Assembly (NCBI GenBank): GCA_026874595.1
Contig: CM049309.1
Coordinates: 14,684,576-14,748,575, forward strand
Direction of reading: 5' to 3'
DNA: 64,000 nucleotides
Source of the DNA: Sipunculus nudus
Lineage: Eukaryota > Annelida > Sipuncula > Golfingiida > Sipunculidae
This document shows positions 50,171 to 63,866 of this stretch, in pieces (the stretch's first letter is position 1; the number at the start of each line of letters is the position of its first letter). The position numbers and the translations under genes are program-made. The notes below the pieces were generated by a model. The model searched no databases, was not told where the DNA came from, and was given only the letters and a program-made list of their open reading frames with translations.

Positions 50171-51182
50171 TTTATGCCCCCGCCACAAAGTGGCCAGGGC
50201 ATATAGTTTTACCCATGTCCGTCATTTCGTCCTTCCGTCATTCCGTCATTCTGAAATCAAACAGTTGTATGGATTTTTTTTCGCAATGCCTGCAGATATT
50301 AACCTGATTTTGGTGTGTGGGCAGATAATGACCAGTTAGAGATTGAGTTCCTGTTTCATCCCAGTTGACTTACTTTTGACCGTTTTACGGCTCCTAAACT
50401 TTGAAAATTTCATGAAAAAAAGAAATTTTCAAGACAAATACACATGTACAGACTTTTTTTCGCAATGCCTGCAGATATTGGCCTGATTTTTGGTGTGTGG
50501 GCAGATAATGACCAGTTACAGATCGAGTTCGCGTTTTGTCCCAGTTGACCAACTTTTGACTGTTTGACGGTGCTCTAACTTAGAAAATTTCATGAAAAAG
50601 TGCACATGTACAGACTTTTTTTCACTGTGCCTGCAGATACGGGCCTGATTTTTGGTTTGTAGGCAGATAATGACCAGTTACAGATCTAGTTCTTGTTTTG
50701 TCCCAGTTGACCTACTTTTGACCATTTGACTGCTCCTGAACATAGAAAGTTTCATGAAAAATAGAAATTTTCATAACAAATGCATATGTACAGACTTTTT
50801 TTCCTCAATGCCTGAAATTACCACCCTGATTTTTTATGTGTGGGCAGATAATGACAGTTACAGATCGAGTTCGCGTTTCGTCCCAGTTGACCTACTTTTA
50901 ATTGTTTTACGGCTCCTAAACATAGATAATTTCATGAAAGACAAAAATTTTTATGGAAATTGCACATGTATGGACTTTTTTTCACAATGCCTGCAGATAC
51001 TGGCCTGATTTTTGGTGTGTTGCTTGATAATGACCCGTTACAGATCGAGTTTGCATTTTGCCCTTGTTGACCTACTTTTGACCATACGACACCTCCTGAA
51101 CTTAAAAATTTTTCAAAATTTAACAAATGTTTCTAATTTGCCGCAGGCGGGGGCATTCATGTCGTTCCGTCACATCTAGTTT
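50171..51182 (+). mobile_element. Repeat family C, about 1.0 kb, with end hairpin and five internal repeats
   Basis: Starts with a hairpin, ATGCCCCCGCCAC / GTGGCCAGGGCAT around AAA, then GTCCGTCATTTCGTCC. Five units have CGCAATGCCTGCAG-like words at 50282, 50461, 50623, 50804 and 50983 (about 180 bp apart, one 162). Near the right end GGCGGGGGCAT is the exact inverse of the left ATGCCCCCGCC. It ends CACATCTAGTTT. No protein is encoded. Confidence 0.75.
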
Positions 51183-54100
51183 TCAGATATCTTGAGCAAA
51201 ATAAAAATTTGTGTGAACTCAACAACAGAGGCATCAGTGACATCCAGGTCATGAGAAAGTGAAAAATATAGTTTTATGCCGTTTGGGGATGATTTATTTC
51301 AAACTGTCATTGATTTTTAAAGCTAATGGAAAGGATAATTATAAATAGGCAAGAAGTGTTGGAAGAGAGCTTGAAAGACCATTAGAAAGATATTTTGAGT
51401 TTTCTTTTGATTGCCTGCTGTGTTCTAAAAGGTTCTCATTCTAAATCTCTTGAGCACTTCACAGGCTATTGACGTAGACTCTTATTTTATTTGAGATAGA
51501 AACTGAGAGGATGTACTTAAAAGGTGTGACAGGACATTAACCACTCACCTTAATTGCTCTGCGTTCTCTGTTCATCATTTGTGTCTATTTATTTCAAACA
51601 GTTGATCAAAATGCATTAAAAATCTGTTCTTATTTCCTCTAGCTCTGTGCTTTTAATTTTCAGGTCTTTACATTTTGCAAGAACCTATTCTGTAGGTTAT
51701 TTATACATCTTAGATTTAATAACTTTATTATAATATTACTGATCACATTAAGTTCTCTCATTTGCTGAGACTAACAATGTATTATTGATATGTTATTTAG
51801 TCACTAATATTGATTCTCTTGTTGTTCTCATCATGGATAAAATCAGCTTGCTTCAGGTTTTATGATTTAAAAATGAGACAAACAAGTCAAAAAATGGTTG
51901 CCAGTAGAGAAAAGTTATGTTTTATTTTATTTTTAAATGATATATAAATGAATAAGCAACGAAAAAACTATTTTCAGGATTCTTGTATATGCCACAAGTC
52001 AAAATATGTTTTCATGTATGAATTTCTCTCCGAGGATTAAGCGATGTTTCAGGAATTTAAAAAAAAATGGAGCATTGGCCACCTGCTGTGTGATATGACA
52101 TTCAAGCTGTCATGCTGTCACAGTGGCTGTTTGACAGTTTAAGCTGGTGGTGTGGTTTAGCATCCTGCAGTCAGCCTCTGAAAGATCAACCGGAGCTATG
52201 AACCTACGTGCAGGATCTTCCAAGATCAATATTCTGGCAGCTTTTAGGGCTGGCGGTGCAGCCACCTATTTAGGAAGTGTAGGCCTATAGGTAACTTGCC
52301 CATAGCTCGGGCTGTCAATGGATGCATTATTAAAAATACTTTGATTCATTGTGGGAGTGCCAACTCTCTTTCTCTCTCCGGTAGCGATGGTGGCCCCCAG
52401 GTGTGCACATATCAGTTCCCCGAGGAAATATTCAGATGCTCCATATTTTAAGATCTGGCCTGCTTATCTCATGATTTCAGCTGTCAGAAATTCACATCTT
52501 CATGAGGTCTTCAGGAATTTCCTGAATCCAGTTCCTGTTTTTCCGTATTTAAAACAGGTGGCTGTACTTGATTGGTTACCATTAATTCTGCTTTCCCGGT
52601 GGAAGCATTCAAATGTCTATCCATTTTCCTCCTTTTAAAGTGTTTTGCATAAAAATGTTCATGACACAGTGATATATGGTATGTATTTGTCTGCAGGTTG
52701 TGTAACTTGCATTTCTAATAGCTATATATCAGAAATGTATTGGTATTTGAAGATGTCATAAAGCAGATACTTTTTACCAGAATTGTTTAAAAAGAAATTC
52801 TGCATCTCAATAGAGACATATTCAAAACACAGTATTTTGTGTCACAGTTTCAGCAGGCCTTATTTATTTTTTTTTAGTGCTCAATCATCCATGCACAAAC
52901 ACAGCCACATAATCGTATATTTGCTGTACTTTCATCAGTGTGTAACCTAGATGTCAAGTATTTAAGGAAACAAGATGAAATGTTGAAAATTAGATTTGGT
53001 ATTTAATTAGGAGCTTGAATTTAAGTGTAATTAAGTCTCATGCGGGTACTCCATTGTCACAGATAAAATAATACTTCTCAGTCAATCAGCTCTTTTTTCT
53101 GGCCCAATGAACTCAAGGGTTTATTAAGAATGAAGAAGTCTTGGTTGATCTGTCATTTCTGTTCTGGTTTCAAAATAGATAATAAAGATACAAGGCTTAG
53201 TGTTGTGTATTTCTGTTGGTTTAATGTGTATTAATGTAAATTAAGATTATATTTGGATCACTTGCAAAAAAATATTGCTGGAATGAAAACAGATTATTTC
53301 AGATCCTCCATAATACTTCAAAGACAAAAGAAAAAAAAAAAGGGGGGGGGGGGGGGCTCACGTAGCAGAATGAATCACATGCAAAAATTAATTCCTTTAT
53401 CAAGATGTGCCTTAATATCCACTTCAATGATATCAACCTTTTCATATCTGGTTATATACAAATAAATGAAAAAGGTAGATGAATAAACAGAAAAAATATT
53501 ATTATATAAGATGTGAATTTGTTCTTGAAAATAAAACTTCTATCAGGCCTTGCTGATCAGAGTAGAGATCATAACAGCAGATTTGGAAGATCTGAAACTT
53601 TGGTTATACAAATGCTCTTCCATGGAGATACAGTATGCATTGGCTTTGTGCCAAACTGTTCAATACCCGAACAACAACAGTACATCAGTGATGAAATATT
53701 CAAATCCTGCTGGAAGCTAGACTTTGTCTGCTGCCATTTTTACCATTTCTTCTTCACTGCGGGCCTAATCTCTGTTTCCTCTTGGCCAGCAAGTGATGTT
53801 CCTTTCATGTTGTTAAGGCAAACGTTGGTACATTTGTGATTTAATGCCTGCCAAATTTATCGACGAAGAGCGCTCAGAGTAAGAGACGCATACAAAAATA
53901 ACATGCTCAGGACACCGGTCTTTTGTGCTTCAGGGGTATAGGAAGGGCTGGTTTAGGAATAGCTCAATGATTAATGGTAAATATTTCATTCAGCTGTGGA
54001 TTCTGCTTCACAAGAAGTTTAGAAAGATCCCTATTTGCTGCTGGATGCACGGAAGAGAAACATTATTTTTCTCTGTCACATAAGATAAGCTTTTGATATC

Positions 54101-54699
54101 ACAAGCATTCTTAGGTACATCTGACCATAATAGAATCTAGGTGGGATCTCCTTGTTAACAATTGACCACATACAGAACAAGGTGTTCTTGGAAGAAACGA
54201 GATAAGGGATGGTCCCTGGGGGGCTACAAACTAAGCTGCTTTGTTCTTGATGGCAGTTTACCACAGATTTATGATGTCTCCCAAGGCAACGCAATAATTT
54301 TTGCATTAACACTGGCCATGCAGTCTTGTGTGCATGGCTTCCCTTATCCTTTGTTATATCGGGAGACTTTAGACAAACTGCCATGTTGTTTTTTTTTTCT
54401 TGTGACCTTCTGATAACTAAGTGCTCCCCATTTCTTTGGCCCTGGCCTAGTAGCTGTTGCATGTATTTTATTGGCATTAGATCAAGAAAAACTACACCTT
54501 TTGAGGTAATTGTATCAAATTTACTGGCATTTAAGAGACGACCTATGATTTACTTCCGGAGTTTTTTTTACTAAATTTATGTTGACACTTAATCTTAAGA
54601 TATATTAAAATTGAGAGATTATACCATAACCTTTGGTGTTATGTAATATTGAGTGTTGAAGATTTAAACTATTATTTTACAATCATGGACTGTTCCACA

Positions 54700-55150
54700 T
54701 GCTAGCTCCCCTTGATATTTGCTAGAACTTTTTATATGCCCATAAGTGGAGTTGTACATATTATGTACTTCAATCCATTAACATCCAATGTCACCACAAT
54801 AATTAACCTTGAATTGGATGGATTTTCACAAAACACACTTTCTCATCTGAGTAAAATTCTTGCCAAAATCCATGTAAATAATAGGTCAAAGGTCACAAGG
54901 CTTCTTTGTGATGAACTTGCCAGGGCCTGAGTTCGATTCTTGGCAAAATCCACCTATGTTTTAATGAGGTCAGAGGTCACCATACAGACTCAGTCACTGC
55001 GATGACTTACCAAAAATGTTATGGATTTTCATGAGAATCACCATAGATATTTACCAATAGAGTTTCTTACCAGAATTCAATTCTTGGCAAAATTTGTGCA
55101 TTTTTAGTAAGGTCAAAGGGCACAAGACATAGTTATTATAATATTGTATA
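54700..55150 (+). repeat. Diverged internal-repeat element rich in AGGTCA
   Basis: Repeats of TTCTTGGCAAAATCCA-like and AGGTCAAAGGTCACAAGG-like phrases near 54860-54900, 54935-54985 and 55080-55130. Resembles the internal units of family A in style. Confidence 0.45.
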
Positions 55151-58100
55151 GGAGAATTAAGCCCTTTTGCACTGTTCTTCCTCTAAATCTTACCATTTTG
55201 ATGAGGATTCAAAAACAAATCGTACAAATGGAATGCCTTATTAATTACAGCCAGATAATATAAAAGATTTGATATTATTTATTATATCAAACTTAGATTT
55301 ACTAGTAACATAAAATGCATGTTATTATTTGTAATATTAAATTTATAACCCATCAAGTTTTGATACTACATTGAGAAATGGATATTGTAAATGAAATGCT
55401 ATTCAGGCTAATGTAAAAAAAATTGTTGACCTGTGCAGATGAGGCATCTTATTTATGACAGTTTGTTTTTTGAGATAATTAAGAAACCTTTGCGAATAAG
55501 TAGCCAACCACAGTTTGTTCTAAAATATGCAGCTAACAAGGTTGTGTTGGCAGCCCCTGAGAGAGACCTTAAGGAAGCATTCTTTAGTTGCATAAAAATC
55601 AGCTGTACCCATCCCATGCATGTTTTTTCATCTTATTTAGATCATATCCTCTGGTAAATCTTGTAATTAAAATATTAGTTATGATAGTTCACCATGTACG
55701 CTATTTTCATAACCTGGTGTAGAAACAGAAAAAGTGGCTTCAGTAAAATATGTTGTCATTTCCAATGGCTATTTTGTTGTTTTTGAGTGCGTTTGTATTA
55801 GCCATGATGTAGCTGATCCCGAGGTGCTGCTGTGTGTGTAAACAACAGATTACTAGCGTCTGATGCTCAGACATACTAAAGCCTTATTGGGCCTGTTGAT
55901 TATCTCGGACCCAAAGAGGTTGGGTGAAGGGATTATTTCTTAGGTCCCAAGGGTTTCGTAACAGCATGGTATGTTAGGAAATCTTTACCCAACTAGATTT
56001 ATCTTCTTAAATTGTCACATTACCGCAGATGCAGGGGAACCTTGAAGGTAGTAAAATATATATGTTGGTTCTTGCTATGACGTTCTTTCTCTCCTTTTAC
56101 ACCTTTAGTTTCTTGTTTACTTTATAACCAAACTCTGTGACAATATGTTTGGGTTTTAGTTGATAATCATCAAATTTCAATGGATATCCATAGCGGGAAA
56201 AAGTCTTTGGCATTTATAAGTTTATATCAAATGATTGCACATGGGGTTTATTGGTAAATTTCAAGGTTATATAATAAGACCAGAAGTGAAGATTTATTGA
56301 TAGTTTTTGTTTATGATGGATTATGTTTACATAAGCATATTTGTGAGACACACAACATTTTAGAGATAAGTTTCAGATCAGTTTGAACTTGATACCTATG
56401 TATTTTTTGCAGTACAAGTGTTTAACCTCCACATTATAATTAATACTTATGTAGTTTTATTTGAAATAAATAGCTTTTTGCTTGCTTGGAAGACACTTAG
56501 TTCCATGAAATGACCAATGACCAAAATGACCAACATTTTATTAAATCCTTTAATGTATTGACCATGGAATTGGAACAATGTTTATGTATAACCCTTCTTG
56601 ATAAGCCTTCTCAATAAGTTAAAGTTATAACCTGTTGTTAAGACATTTGAGTAAATTCTGAGATTCTAGCTATGTTTTCCCATTTTTGCTCTGAAGGCAA
56701 TAGTAGGACTCACAATAGGGACCTTGCATTCCAAAGTCCAACACCCTAAGAACTAGGTTACATCCTACCTATTTCTAGGAGTACCATATTTGAGAAGAAA
56801 AACTACCACCATGTGGAAAAGACTTCAGCCCTAAAAGAAGTCTATAAAAGGGTGACCTGGTGCTACCAATCACAAGTTATTAGTCCAGATCTGATCTTAG
56901 TCTGGGAAAGGAAAATTACAAATTTTTACTGCAGATCTCATCCTAATCCAGGTAGAAAAATTTATTTTCCAAGTACCCATTAGGAGAACCTGTTCCTTTA
57001 CAATTTCCTTTGGCAGCCTCTCCCCCCCCCCACCCCTGCCCCTGCCTTTGGTGTTGCTCCCTGCCTCCTTATCAAACCATATTTGCTGAAAACTGCTTAT
57101 GGGGTCTGCCACTATGAGGTATATACACTGATACCCATATGTCAGAGGTGGCAAGTCAAAATATGGGAATACTTCTGGTACATGAAACAAGTAAAAATAT
57201 TATTCCAGAATGGAACAAGTATATAAATAGAAAACATGTTAGCTATGGCGTTGTGTATGATTAACTCTATATAGAGCTATGGCTTTGTCTCTTGATTGAT
57301 TGATGCAGCACAATTCTGCAAAATGATAATGTTCACTGCTTCTGGATCTTGTTTGACCCTTTGAGTCTTAATTTTTTTGCTGATATTGGCCATTTTCTAA
57401 AGCAACCTTTTATAACATGTAGAAGTTCAACTCTTAGTATAATATTATGGTCAACATGTCTGAATCAAACTAAATGAAATCTGGGAAATCACCTTTTCAA
57501 CCTTTCATCTGCTCCATATTCATGAATATCTGTCAATATAGTGGCGATCTTGTCCCAAAGGGTTGAACTGATTCTTTAGTTTAGATTATTATGCCCTATC
57601 ATCAATGAAACACAAATCCTGCTGCCTGAAAACTTCATGCATTTAACATAACAACCTTATATTACCTTCAATTTGTTTTTCAGGATATGCAGGGAACTCA
57701 ACTCAAATCATTTGACAAAAGTAACTTTAATATAATAACATCAAGTGCATATTTGTTATTAATGTGATATTATTATTGTGAGCTCATTATTAAATGTTGT
57801 TAATTTAGTATGTTACTATGTTCAACAATTAATCTTATTTTGCACATGTATAATTAAATTATAATGGCTATTTTTTCAAACCAAAGAATTTTGGCATGTT
57901 ATGTATTTATGTAATATATGTATATATAAAGATAAACTTATCATGTTTGCATCATGTCTAAAAGAAATGCACACTCTTAATGTTAAAATTTCATAGAGTG
58001 AGGCAAAAGTTTAATTTGCTTATTTGTCGAAACAGTGTACTTAATTAATGTTAAATTAAACAGGATAATATACATATTTCAGATTTCTTCTGTCATATAT

Positions 58101-58237
58101 ATTAAACAATTAAGTTGTCTCTATATATAATGTTTAAACAGTAACAGCTAAATATATATATCAAAATTGTTTCATGCTTTAATTAGACATCTGTCACAGG
58201 TATTGACAAGTGTTTATGATTTCTTTTTACTTTTCAG

Positions 58238-58425
58238 GTTTGGAATTCTTTGAAACATCCGCCAAAGAAAACATCAATGTGAAAGCTGTGTTTGAGAGGC
58301 TTGTTGATATTATCTGTGACAAAATGTCTGAAAGTCTTGACTCGGATCCCACAATTGTCAACAACCCACAAACCAAACGGCTGACAGAAAACCCCAACCC
58401 ACAAAACGGTGGATGTCAATGCTAA
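58238..58425 (+). CDS. Rab3: Rab3 GTPase, terminal coding exon 5 (SAK, prenylation tail)
   Basis: Last coding exon, encoding the end of Gly157 and residues 158-218, then TAA at 58423-58425. It starts [20 protein letters not shown], with G5 motif SAK at 164-166, then [20 protein letters not shown], and a variable tail ending GGCQC. The CXC end is the standard Rab geranylgeranylation site for membrane anchoring. The acceptor is TACTTTTCAG at 58228-58237. The exon begins GT, so the joint with any fourth exon (ending in G) makes Gly. It is separated from exon 4c by 17.9 kb. Confidence 0.97.
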
Positions 58426-59280
58426 GGGTTGGTATTATTAATCTCACAAACATTGTCGCGTCTGTGTGAAGTCACGCAGGGTGGATGTATACATTCAGAC
58501 GAGCAGTAATGTGTAGCTGAGACTTGGCTTGAATCTCTCTTATCCAGGTGTTTGACAATAATAAGCACCACATGCTTTTTATTTGTTAATTAACTGTTAA
58601 TTAATGCATGTGATGCAGAATCCCATTCACAGTGTATTTATACTACAGGTATGCAGGTACACGCTTGTGCTACCTGTCCTGAAGAATAATAATTAAATTT
58701 CATCACAGTTTTTATGTTGTTTAATAACGTCAAGGGAGGGCTCTCATACCATTGGTCTAAAAGCTTGTTCACAAACAGAGTCCTTGATTTGTCCAAATGT
58801 GATTCCGAACTTGTGATCGCAAAAGTCATGGATCAACATCCATTCAGACAATCATTTTAAGCTTTACTGAAACTCATGTGACAGGATCAGTATTTTATCC
58901 GCAGTACACCAGTATGAAAGTACCAGTGTGTAATTAAGCTGAATGACATGTTAGATCATTTAACCCCTGGACGTGAGAGCTGTCTCTTGACCAGTACGTG
59001 CTATACATACATTTATTATCTGTAAAATACTGATAAAAGGGATTCACAGCCAGAAGTTGAGGACATATAGTGAACATTGTGTGATACCTTGAAAAACCTG
59101 TAATTATTTGTTGTTTATAGATGATGCAGTCAGCCAGCGTAAGAATCGTGGGGGGTATAAGTTTCTTCCGATTCATTAGCCGTCTTAAACAGCATTCCTT
59201 AATAATGTATTGGAAATAACTGCCAGTACTTCATCGCAAAGATTTTTGTGATGCAATAAAGTTCATCATTTAAAAAACTG
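58426..59280 (+). other. Rab3: Rab3 3' UTR with probable poly(A) signal
   Basis: Sequence after the stop codon. The first AATAAA is at 59255-59260 and is followed by a GT-containing stretch near 59288, so cleavage around 59275-59285 is plausible. Later poly(A) signals could extend the UTR; the sequence alone cannot decide. Confidence 0.55.
59255..59260 (+). terminator. Polyadenylation signal AATAAA
   Basis: Exact AATAAA hexamer 830 nt after the Rab3 stop codon, the first one in that direction. The end of the transcript is inferred from this position only. Confidence 0.5.
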
Positions 59281-62200
59281 AACACAAGTGTTCTAGTATC
59301 TGCTTTATTGACATATATAATTTTTACATTATACTTACTGGTTAAGTTGATAAACATTCCTTCCAGAGTTTCAGTTTTTATATTCAAATAGTGTTGCATG
59401 ATGCTGAATCAACCAGCTTGTAAACATCAGCATGATGTGAAGTGAATACATTTGCATAAATTAGAAAATGGGGGAGTAATTTGCATAATTTATTACAAAA
59501 GTGTCTGCCATTAATACCAAATGGCTGACAAAGATGTAGCTTAGCTTAAACAGACTTACAGCTCGATCTGGAATATGAAAACTGAATCCTATGTTGTCCC
59601 ACTATGGACGTGTTTACTAGTCACTTTGTTTCATACCAGTTACATACTTGGGTGTTATTGTATTTCTGACAAGGAGTTGATTTGTATACAAAGCAATATG
59701 AGTGATGATTCATCTGTTAGAGATGACACATATAGTGATGTAGATCTGTAGAATTATAATGTCATGCTTCATTGTGTTAGCTTTGAGACACCCTGTGCAA
59801 ATTGAAGGTGGATTATACAGGTACCTATAAAACCAGATGATTTCATCATCTCCCACCAGAGGTCACACTGCTATGCTCCATTTCACCTCTCTGAGTCTTG
59901 GTAATCATTTTTGGAAGAACTTGCAAGATAAACAGATTTGACTCCAACATCCACAACAATAACACAAAATAGTTTCATACTGAATTGTACAATTGTAATG
60001 TAACACCTTTGTGCAGTTTATTCAACAGTCAATCTCCTTTCAGTAAAGTAAACATTTTGAGCAAAATAAGCACTTATATATAACAGAAATGTACATGCAT
60101 CAATTAAGAAGGGATTAAAGGTGATGATCAGGTTTAAAAAGTTTGGGTCTGTTCAGTGTGAAAGAAGTCAATCAGAATGTAGTGGAGTGCCCTCTGGTGG
60201 ATATTTCTAATGATTCAATGTTTCTACCATAAACAATTGAAGTTTATCTGTTGATATTTATTTGATTGGTCATACCTGAGTGAAAGGAATTACATGTATT
60301 ACTCTTTAATACTTAGATACATAGACACAGAAACAGACACATAAACACAGAGGAAGGTATTTCCTGACATGGCCTACTCCTGTTATTGACTACTGTTAAT
60401 TCCTGATGAGGAATACCCATTAAATCATCCTTTTCATTTGTGACCAAAGATTCAGTATAGACTTTTATGTAAATTTTAAAAATAGCCAGTGGATGTTTCC
60501 TGTGTGTTGGTTTTTCTCCTAATGTGGCATTCTTGAAGTTGTTGAAGTAGGCCACAACAACAAGAAATGTCAGTTTTGGAATTAAATGCAGCATGTATGA
60601 TCTTATATAAAGGAAGGACCCCCTTTTTCAGGCATAGTACAAAATATCAGGAGTAATGCCAAAGAAGGATTCTGCTACATTATATAAGGAAACACACATA
60701 CACACATTAATCATTTGACAGTCACTTGAACTAACATACTTGAATAATAACTTTTTTCAAACAGGTTTCATTCCTCTGAAAATGTGAGATTTTATTATAA
60801 AAAAGGAAAAAAGCCTAATGCATACATTTATTGTTTTCTCACAGGGTGTCAAACCATGTATTATATTGACATTCCATTGAATTAAGGTTGTTTTTTTGTT
60901 ATGTATATGAGGAGATGCGCTGTATTATGAGCCTTTGCACAATTATGCGTTCTAGCTTTCAGTCAGATTGGCTGAAGAACGTATTTTTTCAGTTGCTGTT
61001 ATTAACTTATGCCTTGTGTAGAGTTAGTAGCAATTACATACTCATTGCCATGTCAGTAGATTAGATGCGTAATGTGTTACATGACATGCTAATACACACA
61101 GACACACAAATATGTAATTAAATTAATCAGATGATTCAATATTATCAAATTTTTGATCAGTCATGTATCATATTTCTGTTAGTATGCGCCTTCACTGCCA
61201 AAGGGGCAAATACCAGCTGCATGACCAAGAAGTAGAACACTGATAATGCATGAACAGTGTGAAAATGCAGTATCAGTTATGTAGTTAATGCCTAATATCC
61301 TTTATTGACCAGTTTCTGGGAAATTTAAATTGTTTTGTCTTGTTTATCTCTGTAGATAAGTAGAATACAGGTAGACTGATAACATGTTGCTTTATGCAGG
61401 TGACAATGTTATGTTTATGAGGGTTTCATATTACAATTTCTAGGTCATAACATCATAGGTTTTGACAGACTTTTATCTTTAAATTCACAACTGAAGTGCT
61501 GGCAGATTTGCAATATAGCAGTGTGAGCTAGGATAGCAATTGACTGCTTTGTATATACATACACTTCGATGTTAATCCAGCACTAAATACAAACTAAACA
61601 GCTGGTTGGTTTGTAAACACCGCACTTAATACAAACTGGTCAGCTGATTGGTTGGTAAAGTGTAACCAACTGGATTTGTGTGATTCTGAATGAATATATT
61701 GATAATTTAAACATGTATGCATATGATTGTATCAATAAGCACATGAAGATAGGTATGCAAATGAAGGGAAAAAAACGATGCTGTTTCTCGTTGCTAGTCT
61801 CGCTAGTTGGTAGATTTATCAATGTGCAATAATATTAACTGTATGGAAGGGTAGAAGAGCTCAGTTATCTAAATATATGTGCAGTTAGCAATCCCAAAGA
61901 GACTGAAACAAACAGCCAATGACATACAAAAAAAACACAAGTTAATAGATGGGACCTATAACCCTAATATTAACTCAAGATGCGCAAACTTGACAATGAG
62001 CAGTGTGCAAAATCCATATCTGAAAACATATTATTTAGCATGTATTTTGAATTTGAATTGAACGTGAACTGTGTCATATTAATAGTTATATATGTGAGAA
62101 CAAGTTTAGCTCATGCTATTGATATAAAACATTGACTGTTATTAAAGGTGTGTTGATGGGGTCATACGGAGTATATATGTTGGCATATCACCAAGGTTTT

Positions 62201-63519
62201 TGTTTGCAGTATATATGAATTTCACTGGCCTAATCTTTGATGGCTAAAAAAGGCCTAAGTGATCCTCTATGTTGTAAATGTATGTTACTGGAGCTGTAAT
62301 TTAATATCTGAAATAGTCTTTTTAAGTACCCAAAATTCTGGTGTAATAAAAAAATTTCTAAAATATGCAAGTATAATTATATGGCAAAGTTGAAATGCAG
62401 GCAAATTCTGATGCAAAATGTTGGTCCTAATTTTCAAAGTTGTAATCTGGTAAATAATACTTCTTGTATCTGAGATACAGTAGCATGAATACCTGACAAA
62501 CATATAATGCTACACTTCCTGTTCTACACAGTCAAAAAGTCAGAGATCATTACACTAATTACTGGATTCATATTTCTCCAAAAGGGATAGACCAGAAAGC
62601 TTTGCTACTACCAAAGTTATATTATCTGCTTAAGCCAGAAGTCTAACTTTTATTTTAATGAGCATAGGAGAACAAGGATATGTGCAAAATTGATAAAATA
62701 TGTGTCAAGGATTGGAACAGAGAAAACCCAAGATTAGCATAACATTTGCGTTTAATTTGGATCATTTTTAGCTATGGAAGTATTATGAACTTGGCATTCA
62801 GTCTGAAAATGTTCTTAAAGCAGACACACATTGTCTTGTATTGAACCATGATGCTATTAATTTAGGCAATAAATATAACATGGGAGGTGATCGAGGCCCC
62901 ATGTTAAAGGTAACTACTTCATGCTTTTCAATGTTTGTGATCTTAGTAAAGTGTTGGACCTGATTGAGATGGTAATTTGCCACGAGGACAAAGGTAATGT
63001 TAGATGAATGGATTGGCTGAAATTAATGCACAATGGTTTTATATTCTAAACTTGGTGCGTAGAAAGTTTGAACTGTTGTTTGTAAGTTCTTGTAAAGGGA
63101 TACACAATTCCACAAATTCTTATGAGAAGACATACACACTAATAGTTAAGCTCATGACATTTTATGTGTTATAACAATAGGTGAACATGTTAGTAGTAAT
63201 TGTGTGTTATCATAATTCATGCTCCTGATAACTGAATATTAGGTATAATGCATTCACTAGTTTGTGATGATCACCAGTTTCACCATGTACGTCTGCCGCA
63301 CTTCTCCCGCTAATGACTGAATTGTGTACTCCTTTAACATAACCAAAGCCGTGAGACAGATACTACTAGCTGCTTCTCAGCTGTTTCACTTGTGTGTCAT
63401 TGTACTATTATTGTATGTAATTGTTAGTCACTTATTGAAAATATAGAATATATCCAACTGCAAATTTTCTTGTGTTTGTATGATACTTTTGTGAGTGCTG
63501 TGCTCGTATACAACAAACT
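59281..63519. other. Downstream region without supported gene
   Basis: AT-rich. A CTCF-consensus match on the minus strand lies at 60187-60200 and a weak duplicated block (AATACAAACT...CAGCTG) near 61585-61655. No exon or RNA gene seen. Confidence 0.5.
60187..60200 (-). promoter_or_regulatory. CTCF-consensus match
   Basis: The reverse complement CCACCAGAGGGCAC satisfies all 14 positions of CCASYAGRKGGCRS. It lies about 0.9 kb past the probable end of the Rab3 transcript. Confidence 0.35.
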
Positions 63520-63866
63520 TAAAGGGGCCTATTCCGATATCTGATGTCTGTAAATTGAAAATTATCCCTTATAACTTTAATAAATACAAGCAAGACGACG
63601 AGCGTCTCACTGCCCACAGTTAACAGTAACTATTTCTGTTCACATCTATGGTTTATAACGTCGTAGGCCCGCTAAATAATCCAAACACATTCAACAAGGA
63701 CATTTAGCGACAAGTGGAGGAACCAGAGTTTTGTAAATGCCGTAGATAATCAAGCTCGTACGTCCTTCGCAGAGGCGTTATAAGAACTTTTCCTGACAGG
63801 AATAACCTACAGTTCATATAAATTACATATATTCTAAAGGAAAGGTAGATGGATAGCCGGCTTTAA
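63520..63866 (+). repeat. Dispersed repeat R1, copy 3
   Basis: Starts AAAGGGGCCTATTCCGATAT and ends AGGTAGATGGATAGCCGGCT. Shares the block order with the copies at 2097 and 27963. Confidence 0.75.

Larger units (their letters stand above)
40296..58237 (+). other. Rab3: Rab3 intron 4 (17.9 kb)
   Basis: From GTAGGT at 40296 to TTTTCAG at 58237. Contains the CArG and ATGCTAAT arrays, repeat families B and C and SINEs. The stretches 41050-45320, 48510-50160, 51190-54700 and 55200-58200 show no exon or clear element apart from short homopolymers (49893-49903, 53330-53356, 57022-57031). I found no further copy of exon 4. Confidence 0.8.

Noticed and set aside
54076-54477. 133-codon minus-strand frame as a gene
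   Set aside because: No recognisable domain, no splice context, and overlapping open frames on the other strand. Compatible with chance.
58210-58425. Separate small gene starting [10 protein letters not shown]
   Set aside because: The first residues are intron translation before the TTTTCAG acceptor. The rest is Rab3 exon 5.
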